Source: Actinacidiphila epipremni
GTDB taxonomy: Bacteria > Actinomycetota > Actinomycetes > Streptomycetales > Streptomycetaceae
Assembly (NCBI RefSeq): GCF_012034175.1
Contig: NZ_JAATEJ010000008.1
Span: forward strand, 186,001-250,000
Length of the DNA stretch: 64,000 bases
Direction: 5' to 3'
Made by a program: the position numbers and the translations under genes. The notes below the pieces were generated by a model, which worked only from the letters and a program-made list of their open reading frames with translations, was not told the origin of the DNA and made no database searches. Below are positions 7,482-27,059 of this stretch, piece after piece; the stretch's first letter is position 1; every line of letters starts with the position of its first letter.

Positions 7482-9026
7482 GTGCACGCTTCCACGGTCA
7501 CCACCGACCTCCCCGACGAACTCGGCGGCACGCACATCACGACCGTGCCGGGCTTCCTCGACGCCGTGGCCGAGGCCGCCCCCGGGCGCCCCGCCCTGCG
7601 CGACTCCGCAGGCGAGGGGTGGACGTACGGCGAGTACGCCCGCGTCGTGTCCGGCTACGCCGCCTGGCTCACCGAGCAGGGCGTCCGGCACGGCGACCGG
7701 GTCCTGGTCCGGCTGCCCAACACCCGCGACATGGTCGCGCTGCTCTTCGCCGTCACCCGCCTCGGCGCGGTCTTCGTCCCCGTCAACCCGGCGATGAAGG
7801 ACTACCACCTGGTCTCCGTCGTCGGCGACTGCGAGCCCGTCCTGGTCGTCGCCGACGACCGCGCCGTCACCGCCGTGCAGAAGCTCACCGACGTGCCCGT
7901 ACGGGCCGTGGGCGCCGCCCGCGAGGCCGCACAGGCCCGCCCGGCCGGCGCCCCGCCGGTGCCCAACGCCGCCGCACCCGGCGACGTCGCCGTGCTCATC
8001 TACACCTCCGGCAGCACCGCCGCGCCCAAGGGCGTGGTGTGCCCGCACGCCCAGATGGTCTTCGCGGCCTCCTCCGTCGGGCAGGTCCTCGGCTACCGCG
8101 GCGACGACGTCGTCTTCTGCCGGCTGCCGCTGCCCTTCGACTACGGCCTCTACCAGGTGCTGCTGGCCTGCCGGGTCGGCGCCGAGCTGTTCCTGTCCGG
8201 CTCCGAGCCCGACTACACGCTGCTGGAGCGCATCGTGGAGTCCGGCGCGACGATCGTGCCGCTGGTGCCCGCGCTCGCCTCGATGGTGAGCTGGCTCGCC
8301 GAACGCGAGCCCACCCCCACCAAGGTGCGGATGTTCACCAGCACCGGCGCCGCGCTGCCGCAGTCCACCATCGACGCGCTGCGCACCCACTTCTCCGACG
8401 CGGCCGTGGTGCGGATGTACGGCATCACCGAGTGCAAGCGCGTCACCGTCATGCCGCCCGACGAGGAGCTGGAGCGCCCCGGCTCGGTCGGCCCGGCCAT
8501 CCCCGGCACGACCGTCACCATCATGGCCGAGGACGGCACCGTGCTGCCGCCCGGCGAGATCGGCGAGATCACCGTCACCGGGCCCAACGTCATGGCCGGC
8601 TACTGGAACGCCCCCGAGGTCACCGCCCGCACCTACCGCACCGACCCGGCCACCGGCCGGACCCGGCTGCACACCGGCGACTGGGGCAGCATGGACGCCG
8701 ACGGCTACGTCTACTTCGACGGCCGGCGCGACGACCTGTTCAAGCGCAACGGCGTGCGGATGTCCACCATCGAGATCGAGGCCGCCGCGATGGACGTGCC
8801 CGGCATCCGCGCCGCATGCGTCCTGCTGCCCACCGACACCCGGGACCTGGTCATCTGCGTCAGCGGCGACGTGCGCCCCGGCTTCGTGCTGCGCGAGCTG
8901 GCCAAGCGCCTGGAGACGGCGAAGGTGCCGGCCACCTGCCACGTCATCGAGGACTTCCCGCTCACCGCCAACGGCAAGAACGCCCGCAAGGTGCTGCTGG
9001 AGCTCATCGACGGGACGGCGAAGTGA
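7482..9026 (+). CDS. vinN: VinN-like aspartate/3-methylaspartate:ACP adenylating enzyme
   Basis: A 514-residue ANL enzyme with a GTG start and an AGGAG ribosome site. Motifs are IYTSGSTAAPKG (A3), LPFDYGLYQ (Asp220, expected to bind the amino group), MYGITECKR (A5 with Lys319-Arg320), LHTGDWG (A7) and TANGKNARK (A10). A basic Lys-Arg pair directly after the A5 glutamate is unusual and suits recognition of a side-chain carboxylate, as I recall for VinN with 3-methylaspartate. It should therefore load L-aspartate or a methylaspartate onto the VinL-like ACP. No glutamate-mutase genes for 3-methylaspartate are in the window, so plain aspartate (giving beta-alanine, as in fluvirucin) is the simpler guess. 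Confidence 0.87.
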   Translation: MHASTVTTDLPDELGGTHITTVPGFLDAVAEAAPGRPALRDSAGEGWTYGEYARVVSGYAAWLTEQGVRHGDRVLVRLPNTRDMVALLFAVTRLGAVFVPVNPAMKDYHLVSVVGDCEPVLVVADDRAVTAVQKLTDVPVRAVGAAREAAQARPAGAPPVPNAAAPGDVAVLIYTSGSTAAPKGVVCPHAQMVFAASSVGQVLGYRGDDVVFCRLPLPFDYGLYQVLLACRVGAELFLSGSEPDYTLLERIVESGATIVPLVPALASMVSWLAEREPTPTKVRMFTSTGAALPQSTIDALRTHFSDAAVVRMYGITECKRVTVMPPDEELERPGSVGPAIPGTTVTIMAEDGTVLPPGEIGEITVTGPNVMAGYWNAPEVTARTYRTDPATGRTRLHTGDWGSMDADGYVYFDGRRDDLFKRNGVRMSTIEIEAAAMDVPGIRAACVLLPTDTRDLVICVSGDVRPGFVLRELAKRLETAKVPATCHVIEDFPLTANGKNARKVLLELIDGTAK

Positions 9027-10351
9027 CCGCGCCCGCCGCGCCCTCGGGGCGCACCCCGGCAGCGGCCGACGGCACGCCCGGCGGGGACCGCCGCGCGGCC
9101 GGCCGGCACTCCACCGCCGCGCGCAACGCCGAACTCGCCGCGCGCTACGGCACACCGCTGTACGTCTACGACCTCGACCGGGCCACCGCCGCCCGGGACG
9201 CGCTGCGGGCCGTGCTGCCCGAACAGGCCACGCTCTTCTACTCGTTCAAGGCCAACCCGCACCCGGGCCTGGCCCGCGTCTTCGGCGAGGGCGGCGAGGG
9301 CACCGCCTGCCGCGCCGAGGTCAGCTCCACCGGCGAGCTCGCCAACTCACTCGCCGCGGGCTTCGACCCGGCCCGGACCCTCTACACCGGGCCGGGCAAG
9401 ACCGGCGAGGAGATCGGCGCCGCGCTCGCCGCCGGCGTGCGGTGGTTCTCCGTCGAGTCGCCCGGCGACCTGCGCAGGGTCGGCGCCGCCGCGCAGGACC
9501 ACGGCACCACCGCGCAGGTCCTGCTGCGGATCAACGCGGCTGCCTCCGGCGCCTCGACCAGCATCCGCATGACCGGCGCGCCCTCGCAGTTCGGCCTGGA
9601 CAGCGAGACGCTGCCCGAGCTGATGCCCGAACTGCTGGCGGTGCCCGGCACGAAGGTCGCGGGCGCGCACTTCTTCCCGCTCAGCAACTCCCGCGACGAG
9701 CAGAGCCTCGTCGACGAGTTCACCCGCAGCATCGGCGAGGCCGCCGGTCTCGCCGAACGGCTCGGCCTGCCGCTCGACGTCCTCGACATCGGCGGCGGAT
9801 TCGCCGCGCCCTACGCCGTGCCCGGCGAACTGCCGGTCTACGACAAGCTGAAGGCCGAGCTGGAGCAGGCCCTCGACACCGCCTTCCCGCGCTGGCGGGA
9901 CGGCACCCCGCACCTGGCCTTCGAGTCCGGCCGCCACCTCGCCGGCACCACCGGCGAGCTCGTCACGGCGGTCACCAACGTCAAGACCAGCCGCGGTCGC
10001 ACCTTCGTGATCCTCGACGCGGGCATCAACACCCTCGGCGGCATGGCCGGCCTGGGGCGGCTGCTGCCGCTCGCGGTCAAGCCCGACGAGCTGCCGGAGT
10101 CGGAGGAGCAGCTGCAGCGCGCGAGCCTGGTCGGCCCGCTGTGCACCCCCGGCGACATCCTCGGCCGCGACCTCGACGTCCGCGCCCTGGCCCCCGGCGA
10201 CCTGGTCACCGTCCCCAACGTGGGCGCGTACGGGCCGACCGCGAGCCTGCTGGGCTTCCTCGGCAGGCCCGCGCCCGCCGAGGTCGTCGTCCGCGGCGGC
10301 GAGATCGTGTCCGCCTCCCGGCTCGAACTGGCCCGCACCGACCTCGGTTGA
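9023..10351 (+). CDS. vinO: VinO-like PLP-dependent decarboxylase acting on aspartyl-type ACP
   Basis: A 442-residue fold-type III PLP enzyme of the ornithine/diaminopimelate decarboxylase family. GTG 9023 overlaps the upstream stop codon (GTGA). Lys76 in YSFKANPHP is the expected Schiff-base lysine, DIGGGFA binds the cofactor phosphate, and Cys374 in GPLCTPGD is the family's catalytic cysteine. The C-terminal VPNVGAYG is also conserved. In the vicenistatin and fluvirucin systems the homologue removes the alpha-carboxylate from ACP-bound (methyl)aspartate, leaving a beta-amino acyl-ACP (3-aminoisobutyrate or beta-alanine). Position directly after the VinN-like gene supports this over a housekeeping DAP decarboxylase. 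Confidence 0.87.
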   Translation: MTAPAAPSGRTPAAADGTPGGDRRAAGRHSTAARNAELAARYGTPLYVYDLDRATAARDALRAVLPEQATLFYSFKANPHPGLARVFGEGGEGTACRAEVSSTGELANSLAAGFDPARTLYTGPGKTGEEIGAALAAGVRWFSVESPGDLRRVGAAAQDHGTTAQVLLRINAAASGASTSIRMTGAPSQFGLDSETLPELMPELLAVPGTKVAGAHFFPLSNSRDEQSLVDEFTRSIGEAAGLAERLGLPLDVLDIGGGFAAPYAVPGELPVYDKLKAELEQALDTAFPRWRDGTPHLAFESGRHLAGTTGELVTAVTNVKTSRGRTFVILDAGINTLGGMAGLGRLLPLAVKPDELPESEEQLQRASLVGPLCTPGDILGRDLDVRALAPGDLVTVPNVGAYGPTASLLGFLGRPAPAEVVVRGGEIVSASRLELARTDLG

Positions 10352-10466
10352 CGGCCGCGCAACGCAACTGACGGCCCACCCGCGGCCGTTCGGCGGCCCA
10401 ACCGCCGCCGGACGGCAACGGACCGGCCACCCAAGGCTTTTGACGAACGACAGGTGGAGCAACGCA

Positions 10467-21359
<10,893 letters not shown>

Positions 21360-21398
21360 GCCGAGTCGGCGGCCGGCACCGGCCGCCGCACATACGCG

Positions 21399-21434
21399 AC
21401 GGCTCCCGACCACGAACCACCGGTCGGGAGCCGT
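21399..21434. terminator. Bidirectional terminator between the PKS and KAS-III-like genes
   Basis: A perfect 13-bp inverted repeat (ACGGCTCCCGACC and its complement, arms 21399-21411 and 21422-21434, 10-base loop) sits in the 140-bp gap between the convergent PKS and KAS-III-like genes. Confidence 0.75.
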
Positions 21435-21499
21435 TCACCGCGCTGCCGTCCCCGTGCCCGGCGGCGCGCGAAGCATCAGCGCGAAGGATCAGCGAAGGA

Positions 21500-22525
21500 T
21501 CAGAAGGAAGGCACTTCCTGGATTTCCAGCACCACCGCGGTGCAGGAGAATCCCGCGCCGCCGCCGAACAGCATCACCACGTCGCCGGGAACGACCGAAC
21601 CCTTGCGCAGAATGTCCTCAAGACCGGCGAACTGGTCGCCCGCCCCGAGATGCCCGGTGCGCCGCCCGAATTCCCAGCTCGTCTGCTCGGCGCTGAATCC
21701 GTAGAGCTGCGCGTAGAGATTGTCGTCGATTCCGCCCCGGGTCGCCGCGTCGGCCACCCGCTTGACGTCCTCGATCTTCACCCCGGCCTCTTCCAGCGCC
21801 TGGTCGCGCGCGGCGTGGATGCGCCCGAAGAGCCGGGTGTAGATTTCCGTGGCGTCCACCTCGGCGGTGAACTCCTTGTACGGCGCGACCAGGTCCACCG
21901 GCACCTGCGGGTCCGGCGGCAGCTCGTCCAGCGGCCGGGTGCCGCGCGCCATCCCCTCGAAGTGGTTGTCGCTCGTCGTCACCGTCGACAGCACCCGCGC
22001 GAAGCCGCGGCCCTTGGCGAGCACCAGGGCGGTGCCGCCGTCGCCGTACATCGCCTTGCCGTGGGTGTTCCACTGGTCGATCGCCGGAGCTGCGAACCTG
22101 TCGCCCGTGGTGAGCAGGACCGCGCTGCCGCGGGTCCCCGCGGTCAGGTGGCTCGCCGCCAGTTCGAGCGCGCCCACGCCGGCGTTGCAGCGCTGGAGCA
22201 CGTCGTAGGCGGGCACGTGCACCGACAGCGCCTGCGCCGCCACGTAGGAGGCCGTCGCCCAGATGCTGCGGCCCTGGAACCATATGTAGCTGTGCAGCAG
22301 CAGCCCGAATTCGGCCGGGTCGATCCCGGACCGCTCCACGGCCGTACGCCCGGCGTTGACGGCGAATTCCGGCCCCGATCCCTGCTCGGCCACCAGCACC
22401 GAGCGGTAACCGAGTTCGGCGGCCCTGCCGGCCTCGACAAGGCCCTTTTCGATCGCCGTCTCCACGGTCGTCGCCGGCGGGAGATCCGTTCCCACGCCCG
22501 CAACGTAGATGTCCTGCCAGCGCAT
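21500..22525 (-). CDS. KAS-III-like acyltransferase/condensing enzyme with a non-standard active site
   Basis: A 341-residue thiolase-fold protein. ATG 22525 (MRWQDIYVAG) begins the conserved domain, and the 37 upstream in-frame residues look non-coding. Cys113 in QRCNAGVGA is the expected nucleophile, and GDGGTALVLA and LFGGGAGFSCTAVVLE fit the KAS-III/FabH family. The second half is atypical: no histidine is seen where HQAN usually stands (residues 255-270, RVADAATRGG), and the usual asparagine motif reads GHLGAGDQ. The latter resembles KAS-III relatives that make esters or amides (CerJ/DpsC type) rather than C-C bonds. It converges on the PKS gene and probably belongs to the pathway. Its role (side-chain transfer, alternative starter, or inactive homologue) is open. 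Confidence 0.75.
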   Translation of the reverse strand: MRWQDIYVAGVGTDLPPATTVETAIEKGLVEAGRAAELGYRSVLVAEQGSGPEFAVNAGRTAVERSGIDPAEFGLLLHSYIWFQGRSIWATASYVAAQALSVHVPAYDVLQRCNAGVGALELAASHLTAGTRGSAVLLTTGDRFAAPAIDQWNTHGKAMYGDGGTALVLAKGRGFARVLSTVTTSDNHFEGMARGTRPLDELPPDPQVPVDLVAPYKEFTAEVDATEIYTRLFGRIHAARDQALEEAGVKIEDVKRVADAATRGGIDDNLYAQLYGFSAEQTSWEFGRRTGHLGAGDQFAGLEDILRKGSVVPGDVVMLFGGGAGFSCTAVVLEIQEVPSF

Positions 22526-22646
22526 TGACCACCGTCCATGTATCGCGAATCCAAGTGTGGCGCGCGGTCGCCCGGAACGGTCAGGAGAATTCGGCGGGGC
22601 CGCGCTTCCCACAGGGCAAGCTATGGTTGCCCGCACGGGCGCGGAA

Positions 22647-22674
22647 CCCCTAGCCGCCCCTAGCGCCCCCTAGC
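22647..22674. promoter_or_regulatory. Three CCCCTAGC direct repeats, 10-bp spacing
   Basis: CCCCTAGC occurs at 22647, 22657 and 22667, exactly 10 bp apart, in the 198-bp region between the divergent KAS-III-like gene (start 22525) and the sensor-kinase gene (start 22724). The same octamer is found within the 3567-3593 motif. One-turn spacing on one DNA face suggests cooperative binding of a regulator. Confidence 0.6.
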
Positions 22675-22723
22675 CCAGATCAGCCCCGACCATCCCTGGC
22701 AACCAGCCCTCACACAGGCGGAC

Positions 22724-23917
22724 ATGGACCTCGAAGCGGAAGAAACAGCAGACGCGGCACCGCTGTTCGCGGAGTTCGACACCCGGCAGTGGCCGGCCTG
22801 GCTCGGCGAGCGCAACGCCCGGGTCAAGGACGGCGGTTCGGCCGCGAGCCGGCAGGCCCGGGTGCGCGGGTACCTCGGGCCCGCCGTCATCCTGCTCTTC
22901 CTCATCGGCCCCCTGCAGTCCGCGCTGGACGCGGACGACCTCTCCGGTACGGGCAAGGCGCTCGCGCTCGCCGACCTCGTCCTCTACGCGGCCGGCTTCG
23001 TGCTCGCCCTGCGCTTCGGGGCGCGGGCCTCGCACCGCGCCAAGGTCGCCGCGACCGGCCTGCTGCTGCTGCTCGGGGTGGGCGTGCCGCTCACCCAGCA
23101 GGACATGGCGCAGTCGGTCTACCTGCTCTACGCGATCATCGTCGCCGGGGTGCTGCTGCCGGTGCGGTGGAGCCGCCGGGTCGGGATCGGCGTCGCCGCG
23201 GCGCTCGTCGCCGTGTCGTGGATCCGGGACGGCAGCGCCGAGTGGACCGACGCGCTCGCCCTGGTCGCCGTGACGTTCGCCGTCAGCGCGCTGCTGATGC
23301 TCAACGTCACCATCTCCCGGCTGCGCGCGGCCAACGCCGTCATCGCCGAGTTCGCCACCACCTCGGAGCGCACCCGGCTCGCCCGCGACCTGCACGACCT
23401 GCTCGGCCACAGCCTCGCCACCATCACCGTCAAGGCCGGCCTGATCCGCCGCATGATCGAGAGCGACGCGGACGGCGCCGCCACCCTCGCCGAGGCCCGC
23501 GACGTCGAGACGCTGTCCCGGCAGGCGATGTCCGAGGTGCGCGCCGCCGTCACCGGCTACCACCGCATCTCGCTGGACGGCGAACTCGCCGGCGCCCGCG
23601 ACGCCCTGCGCGCCGCCGGCATCGAGGCCGACATCCCCACCACCGCCGGCGACCTCGCCCCCGACCTGCGGGAAGCCTTCGCGTGGGTGCTGCGCGAGGG
23701 CGTCACCAACGTCATCAAGCACAGCGGCGCCACCCACTGCCGCATCACCGTCGGCCCCACCCACCTGGAGATCCACGACGACGGCCGCGGCGCCCCCGGC
23801 ACCCCCACATCCGGCAACGGCCTGCGCGGCCTCGCCGACCGGCTCCGCCCCGTCCACGCCACCCTCACCACCCCGCCCACCCCCACCGGCTTCACGCTGC
23901 GCGCCGAAGCCTCCTGA
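22724..23917 (+). CDS. NarL/DesK-type sensor histidine kinase, orphan
   Basis: A 397-residue membrane kinase. The N-terminal half has about six hydrophobic segments (roughly residues 50-205) with little extracellular loop, so it may sense a membrane signal. His224 in LARDLHDLLGHSL is the phosphoacceptor of the HisKA_3 type. REGVTNVIKHS is the N-box and DDGRGAPG the G1 region of the ATPase domain. Such kinases normally sit directly upstream of a LuxR-type response regulator, but the next gene is an unrelated reductase on the other strand. It begins 50 bp after the CCCCTAGC repeats, which may link it to control of the polyketide cluster. Confidence 0.88.
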   Translation: MDLEAEETADAAPLFAEFDTRQWPAWLGERNARVKDGGSAASRQARVRGYLGPAVILLFLIGPLQSALDADDLSGTGKALALADLVLYAAGFVLALRFGARASHRAKVAATGLLLLLGVGVPLTQQDMAQSVYLLYAIIVAGVLLPVRWSRRVGIGVAAALVAVSWIRDGSAEWTDALALVAVTFAVSALLMLNVTISRLRAANAVIAEFATTSERTRLARDLHDLLGHSLATITVKAGLIRRMIESDADGAATLAEARDVETLSRQAMSEVRAAVTGYHRISLDGELAGARDALRAAGIEADIPTTAGDLAPDLREAFAWVLREGVTNVIKHSGATHCRITVGPTHLEIHDDGRGAPGTPTSGNGLRGLADRLRPVHATLTTPPTPTGFTLRAEAS

Positions 23918-23953
23918 CCCCGCCCGCGGGCCCGGCCCCCGCCTCCGAAGGGG

Positions 23954-24895
23954 CTAGCGCGGCGGGTCGGCGGCGAGTAGGGCCCGCAGCGCGGCGGTGC
24001 CGCCCTCGTCGAGCCAGTCCGACAGGGTGCGCAGGCCCGGGTGGATGACACGCAGCGCCTCGATGTCGGCGTGCCAGCGCTGCCCTTCGAGCCAGCGCTG
24101 CCGCACCGCGGCGATCTCCGGGCCGAGCGCGGCGGCCTCCTCGCCGGTGAGCTGCTCGTACCGCAGCGGGAACCCGGTCGCGTCGGCGATCAACGCGACG
24201 GCCTCGGCCGGCGTCGGCTCGTCACCGGCCAGCTCCAGGGTGCGGCCCGCGAAGCGCTCGGGCCGGTCGAAGGCGAGCGCCGCGAACTCGGCGATGTCCG
24301 CCAGGGCGATCATCTGCAGCGGCTGGTCCGGCGGGAAAAGGTGCCGGTGGACGCCGTGGGCGAAGCCGTCGACACCGAGGCCGGACGAGCCGAGGTAGTT
24401 CGTCATGAAGCGCACCGGCCGCAGCACCGTCACCAGCGGGACGCGCTCGCGCAGATACCGCTCGATGCCCCGCTTGCCCGGCGCCGCGAACGCCGCGCCG
24501 CTCGTCGAGGCCACCCCGGTGAAGACCACCTGGCCCACCCCCGCGGCCACCGCCGCGTCGGTCAGGGCCCGGCCGCGGGCCAGCTCCAGCGCGTGGTCGC
24601 TGCCGCCCGGCCCGAACGTCACCGGCGGCACCGCGAAGAGCGCCATGGCGCCCTCCAGCGCCGGGGCCAGGGTGCCGGGTTCGTCGAAGTCCGCGACGGC
24701 GAGCTCGGCCCCGGCGTCCGCGAGCGCCACCGCGGCGGGCGCGGACTTGTCCCGTACGAGGGCCCGCACCGCCCGGCCGCCGGCCAGCAGCCGGCGCGCG
24801 GTCGCACCGCCCTGCCTGCCGGTCGCGCCGGTCACGGCGACGGGCCCGCCGGTGGACCCGGGTCCGCCGGGGGTACGTGCGGGTGTGGCGGTCAT
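23954..24895 (-). CDS. NmrA-like NAD(P)-binding protein / SDR-a family reductase
   Basis: A 313-residue protein with an N-terminal Rossmann motif VAVTGATGRQGGATAR, an arginine-rich second strand (RALVRDKSAP) and the NmrA-family segment VVFTGVASTSG. No YxxxK catalytic pair stands out, so it may be a redox-sensing or quinone-type member rather than a classical dehydrogenase. GGGGAGG precedes the ATG. It diverges from the TetR gene at 25007, and a CAACCCGGTTG palindrome in the shared promoter suggests that the TetR protein controls it, a common arrangement for inducible reductases. Confidence 0.83.
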   Translation of the reverse strand: MTATPARTPGGPGSTGGPVAVTGATGRQGGATARRLLAGGRAVRALVRDKSAPAAVALADAGAELAVADFDEPGTLAPALEGAMALFAVPPVTFGPGGSDHALELARGRALTDAAVAAGVGQVVFTGVASTSGAAFAAPGKRGIERYLRERVPLVTVLRPVRFMTNYLGSSGLGVDGFAHGVHRHLFPPDQPLQMIALADIAEFAALAFDRPERFAGRTLELAGDEPTPAEAVALIADATGFPLRYEQLTGEEAAALGPEIAAVRQRWLEGQRWHADIEALRVIHPGLRTLSDWLDEGGTAALRALLAADPPR

Positions 24896-24968
24896 GGCGT
24901 CCTCCCCTTCCCCGGGCGGCCGTTCGGCACGGCACAGCGGATGGACCCGGGGGACAGATGGAATACTT

Positions 24969-24979
24969 CAACCCGGTTG
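24969..24979. promoter_or_regulatory. CAACCCGGTTG palindrome, likely TetR operator
   Basis: An 11-bp palindrome with 5-bp arms around a central C lies 28 bp upstream of the TetR start and within the promoter region of the divergent NmrA-like gene. The location is right for autorepression and control of the partner gene. Confidence 0.5.
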
Positions 24980-25006
24980 GGTGCCGTCCTCAAGGGGTTC
25001 CGTGAC

Positions 25007-25894
25007 ATGACCGACAACGACGACATGACCGCGAAGACCGTACCGAGCAGCGGCGGCAGCAGCACCGGCACCAGCGGCGGCACGGGCAGCACCAGAACCG
25101 GCGACCGCGCCGACGCCCGCCGCAACCGCGCCAAGGTCCTCGCCGCCGCCGGCGACGCCTTCGCCGCGGGCGGCCTGGATGTCCCGCTCGGCGAGATCGC
25201 CCGCCGCGCGGGCGTCGGCGCCGGCACCGTCTACCGGCACTTCCCGAGCAAGCAGGCCCTGCTCGAAGCGGTGTTCGCCCAGCACCTGAGCGACCTGGCC
25301 GCCTCGGGGGAGCGCCGCATGGCCCGGTCGGAACCCGCCGACGCCTTCTACGGGTTCGTGCGGGACGTCGTCGAGAAGTCCCACCGCCGCGGCGCCGTCT
25401 GCGACCTCGTGGCCGCCGACGCGAGCTGGCCGCGCCCGGTGCTCACCGCCTCGCTGCTGCGCTTCCGCCAGGTCCTCACCGCGCTGCTGCACGCCGCGCA
25501 GCGCGCCGGCGGCGTCCGCGCCGACATCGGCCCCGACGACGTCGTGTCCCTCACCGTCGGCTGCGCCGCGGTCCTCACCGCCCGCCGCGACCGCCCCGCG
25601 GGACTGCGGCTCGTCCAGCTCACCCTCGACGGCCTCCGGCCGCCCGGCTCCGTCACGAAAGACCCGGGCTTGCGTGACACCGCCGCCCGCTGCGAGGAGT
25701 GCGGCGCCGCCCTCACCGCCCACCCCACCGGCCGCCCGCCGCGCTTCTGCGGCGCAACCTGCCGCCAGCGCGCCCACCGCCGCCGCGCCGCGCCCCACGG
25801 CACGGCGCCGGCCGGCGAGTTCGCGGACGCCCCTCAGCCGGCGTCCGCGGCTGGGCCCAGCCCGCGCAGCCGCCCGTCCAGCTCGCGCGCGTAG
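25007..25894 (+). CDS. TetR family regulator with a C-terminal Cys-rich (zinc-ribbon-like) extension
   Basis: A 295-residue protein. A Ser/Gly/Thr-rich leader of about 35 residues precedes a TetR DNA-binding domain (ARRNRAKVLAAAGDAFA, then VGAGTVYRHFPSKQALLEAV) and an alpha-helical ligand domain to about residue 210. The tail has a CEEC pair and, 22 residues later, a CGATC pair, followed by a basic stretch (RQRAHRRR). This pattern occurs alone in small actinobacterial zinc-ribbon proteins. The fusion could add a metal site or extra DNA contacts. ATG 25007 is used; ATG 25025 is an alternative. Its 3' end overlaps the convergent oxidoreductase gene by 61 bp. It likely represses itself and the NmrA-like gene. 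Confidence 0.83.
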   Translation: MTDNDDMTAKTVPSSGGSSTGTSGGTGSTRTGDRADARRNRAKVLAAAGDAFAAGGLDVPLGEIARRAGVGAGTVYRHFPSKQALLEAVFAQHLSDLAASGERRMARSEPADAFYGFVRDVVEKSHRRGAVCDLVAADASWPRPVLTASLLRFRQVLTALLHAAQRAGGVRADIGPDDVVSLTVGCAAVLTARRDRPAGLRLVQLTLDGLRPPGSVTKDPGLRDTAARCEECGAALTAHPTGRPPRFCGATCRQRAHRRRAAPHGTAPAGEFADAPQPASAAGPSPRSRPSSSRA

Positions 25895-26814
25895 AAGTCC
25901 AGGAAGCCGTCCGGGTCCGGCCCGGCGTTCTGCAGCACGATCCGGTCGAAGCCCGCGTCCAGATAGCGCTGCACGGCCGCCACGTAGCGGTCCGGCTCGG
26001 GCCCACACGCGAACTTCGCCAGCACGTCCTCGACCCGCACCGTGCCGGTGGCGGCCTCGAAGTTGACCGGGTTGGGCAGCTCGCTCATCACCTTCCAGCC
26101 GGTCAGCGCCCACCGCGACGTCGTCCACGCGGCCTTCGCCGCGCTCCGCTCGTCCGTCGCCCACGCCACCGGCACCTCGGCGTACCGCGGCCCCGAGCCG
26201 CCCGCCGCCCGGTAGCCGGCGACGATCGACGGCTCGTCCTCGGTCGCGAACAGCCCGTCGCCCAGCTCCGCCGCCAGCGACGCCGAGTCCGGGCCGCTCG
26301 CGGCCACCGCGATGAGCGGCAGCCGCTCGGGCAGGTCGAAGACCCGGGCGTCGGCCAGCCGCAGGTGCCGGCCCTCGTAGGACTGGTAACCGCCGCGCCA
26401 CAGCAGCCGGATGATCTCCAGGGCCTCCCGCAGCAGCTCGTGGCGCACCCGGACGGCGTCCGGGAAGCCGGTGCCGACGACATGCTCGTTGAGCCGCTCC
26501 CCGGAGCCGACGCCCAGCACGAACCGGTCGCCGCTGACGAGCGCGAGGGTGGCCGCGGCCTGCGCGACGACCGCCGGGTGGTAGCGGACCGTCGGGCACG
26601 TCACGCCGGTGGCCAGGCCGATCCGCTCGGTGCTTGCCGCGATCGCCCCGAGCACCGTCCAGGCGAAGGGGGAGTGCCCCTGGACGTCCAGCCACGGGTG
26701 GAAGTGGTCGCTCATCTCGACGAAGTCGAAGCCCGCGGCCTCGGCGCGTACCGCCTGCCGGACGAGCTCGCGCGGCCCGAAGGCCTCCGCGGCCAGCTTG
26801 TAACCGATCTCCAT
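25834..26814 (-). CDS. LLM-class F420-dependent oxidoreductase (F420-dependent glucose-6-phosphate dehydrogenase-like)
   Basis: A 326-residue TIM-barrel protein of the luciferase-like family. The start is ATG 26814 (MEIGYKLAAEAF); the 22 residues upstream in frame are compositionally unlike the family. MSDHFHPW, LGAIAASTERIGLATGVTCP and VGSGERLNEHV match the F420-dependent glucose-6-phosphate dehydrogenase-like subgroup. The true substrate is uncertain because many members of this subgroup are not sugar-phosphate enzymes. It would use reduced or oxidised F420 in the cytosol. Its 3' end runs 61 bp into the end of the convergent TetR gene. Confidence 0.85.
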   Translation of the reverse strand: MEIGYKLAAEAFGPRELVRQAVRAEAAGFDFVEMSDHFHPWLDVQGHSPFAWTVLGAIAASTERIGLATGVTCPTVRYHPAVVAQAAATLALVSGDRFVLGVGSGERLNEHVVGTGFPDAVRVRHELLREALEIIRLLWRGGYQSYEGRHLRLADARVFDLPERLPLIAVAASGPDSASLAAELGDGLFATEDEPSIVAGYRAAGGSGPRYAEVPVAWATDERSAAKAAWTTSRWALTGWKVMSELPNPVNFEAATGTVRVEDVLAKFACGPEPDRYVAAVQRYLDAGFDRIVLQNAGPDPDGFLDFYARELDGRLRGLGPAADAG

Positions 26815-27059
26815 GCCGCCATCCTCGGCCCGCCGCCGCCCCGCGCCCCGGACCTCGTCCCCGCCGGGCGGCCATCCCATCCGAACGGCGGACCGCGCGC
26901 CCCGGCCCTACCCCCGCCCGTACTCCCGCTCGCGCCCGCCACCCGCCCGGCGGGCAATGTTCGCGCTCCCGCCTCTTGAGCACCTCACGCACCAGCGGCA
27001 TGCTGGGGGCGCCCGCTCCCGCGGGCGTACGGTCCCGGCCGGTCACCGAGAGGACAACG

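Noticed and set aside
7482-9026. Acyl-CoA synthetase/fatty-acid ligase for the VinN-like gene
   Set aside because: General ANL similarity would allow it, but the Asp220 amino-binding residue, the Lys-Arg after the A5 glutamate and the gene neighbourhood favour an aspartate-type substrate.
9023-10351. Housekeeping diaminopimelate decarboxylase (lysA)
   Set aside because: Family motifs are shared, but the GTGA overlap with the VinN-like gene and the PKS directly downstream point to the VinO role.
23949-23957. GGGGCTAGC near the kinase gene, similar to the CCCCTAGC motif
   Set aside because: It coincides with the stop codon of the NmrA-like gene and lies between convergent genes, so a regulatory role is unlikely.
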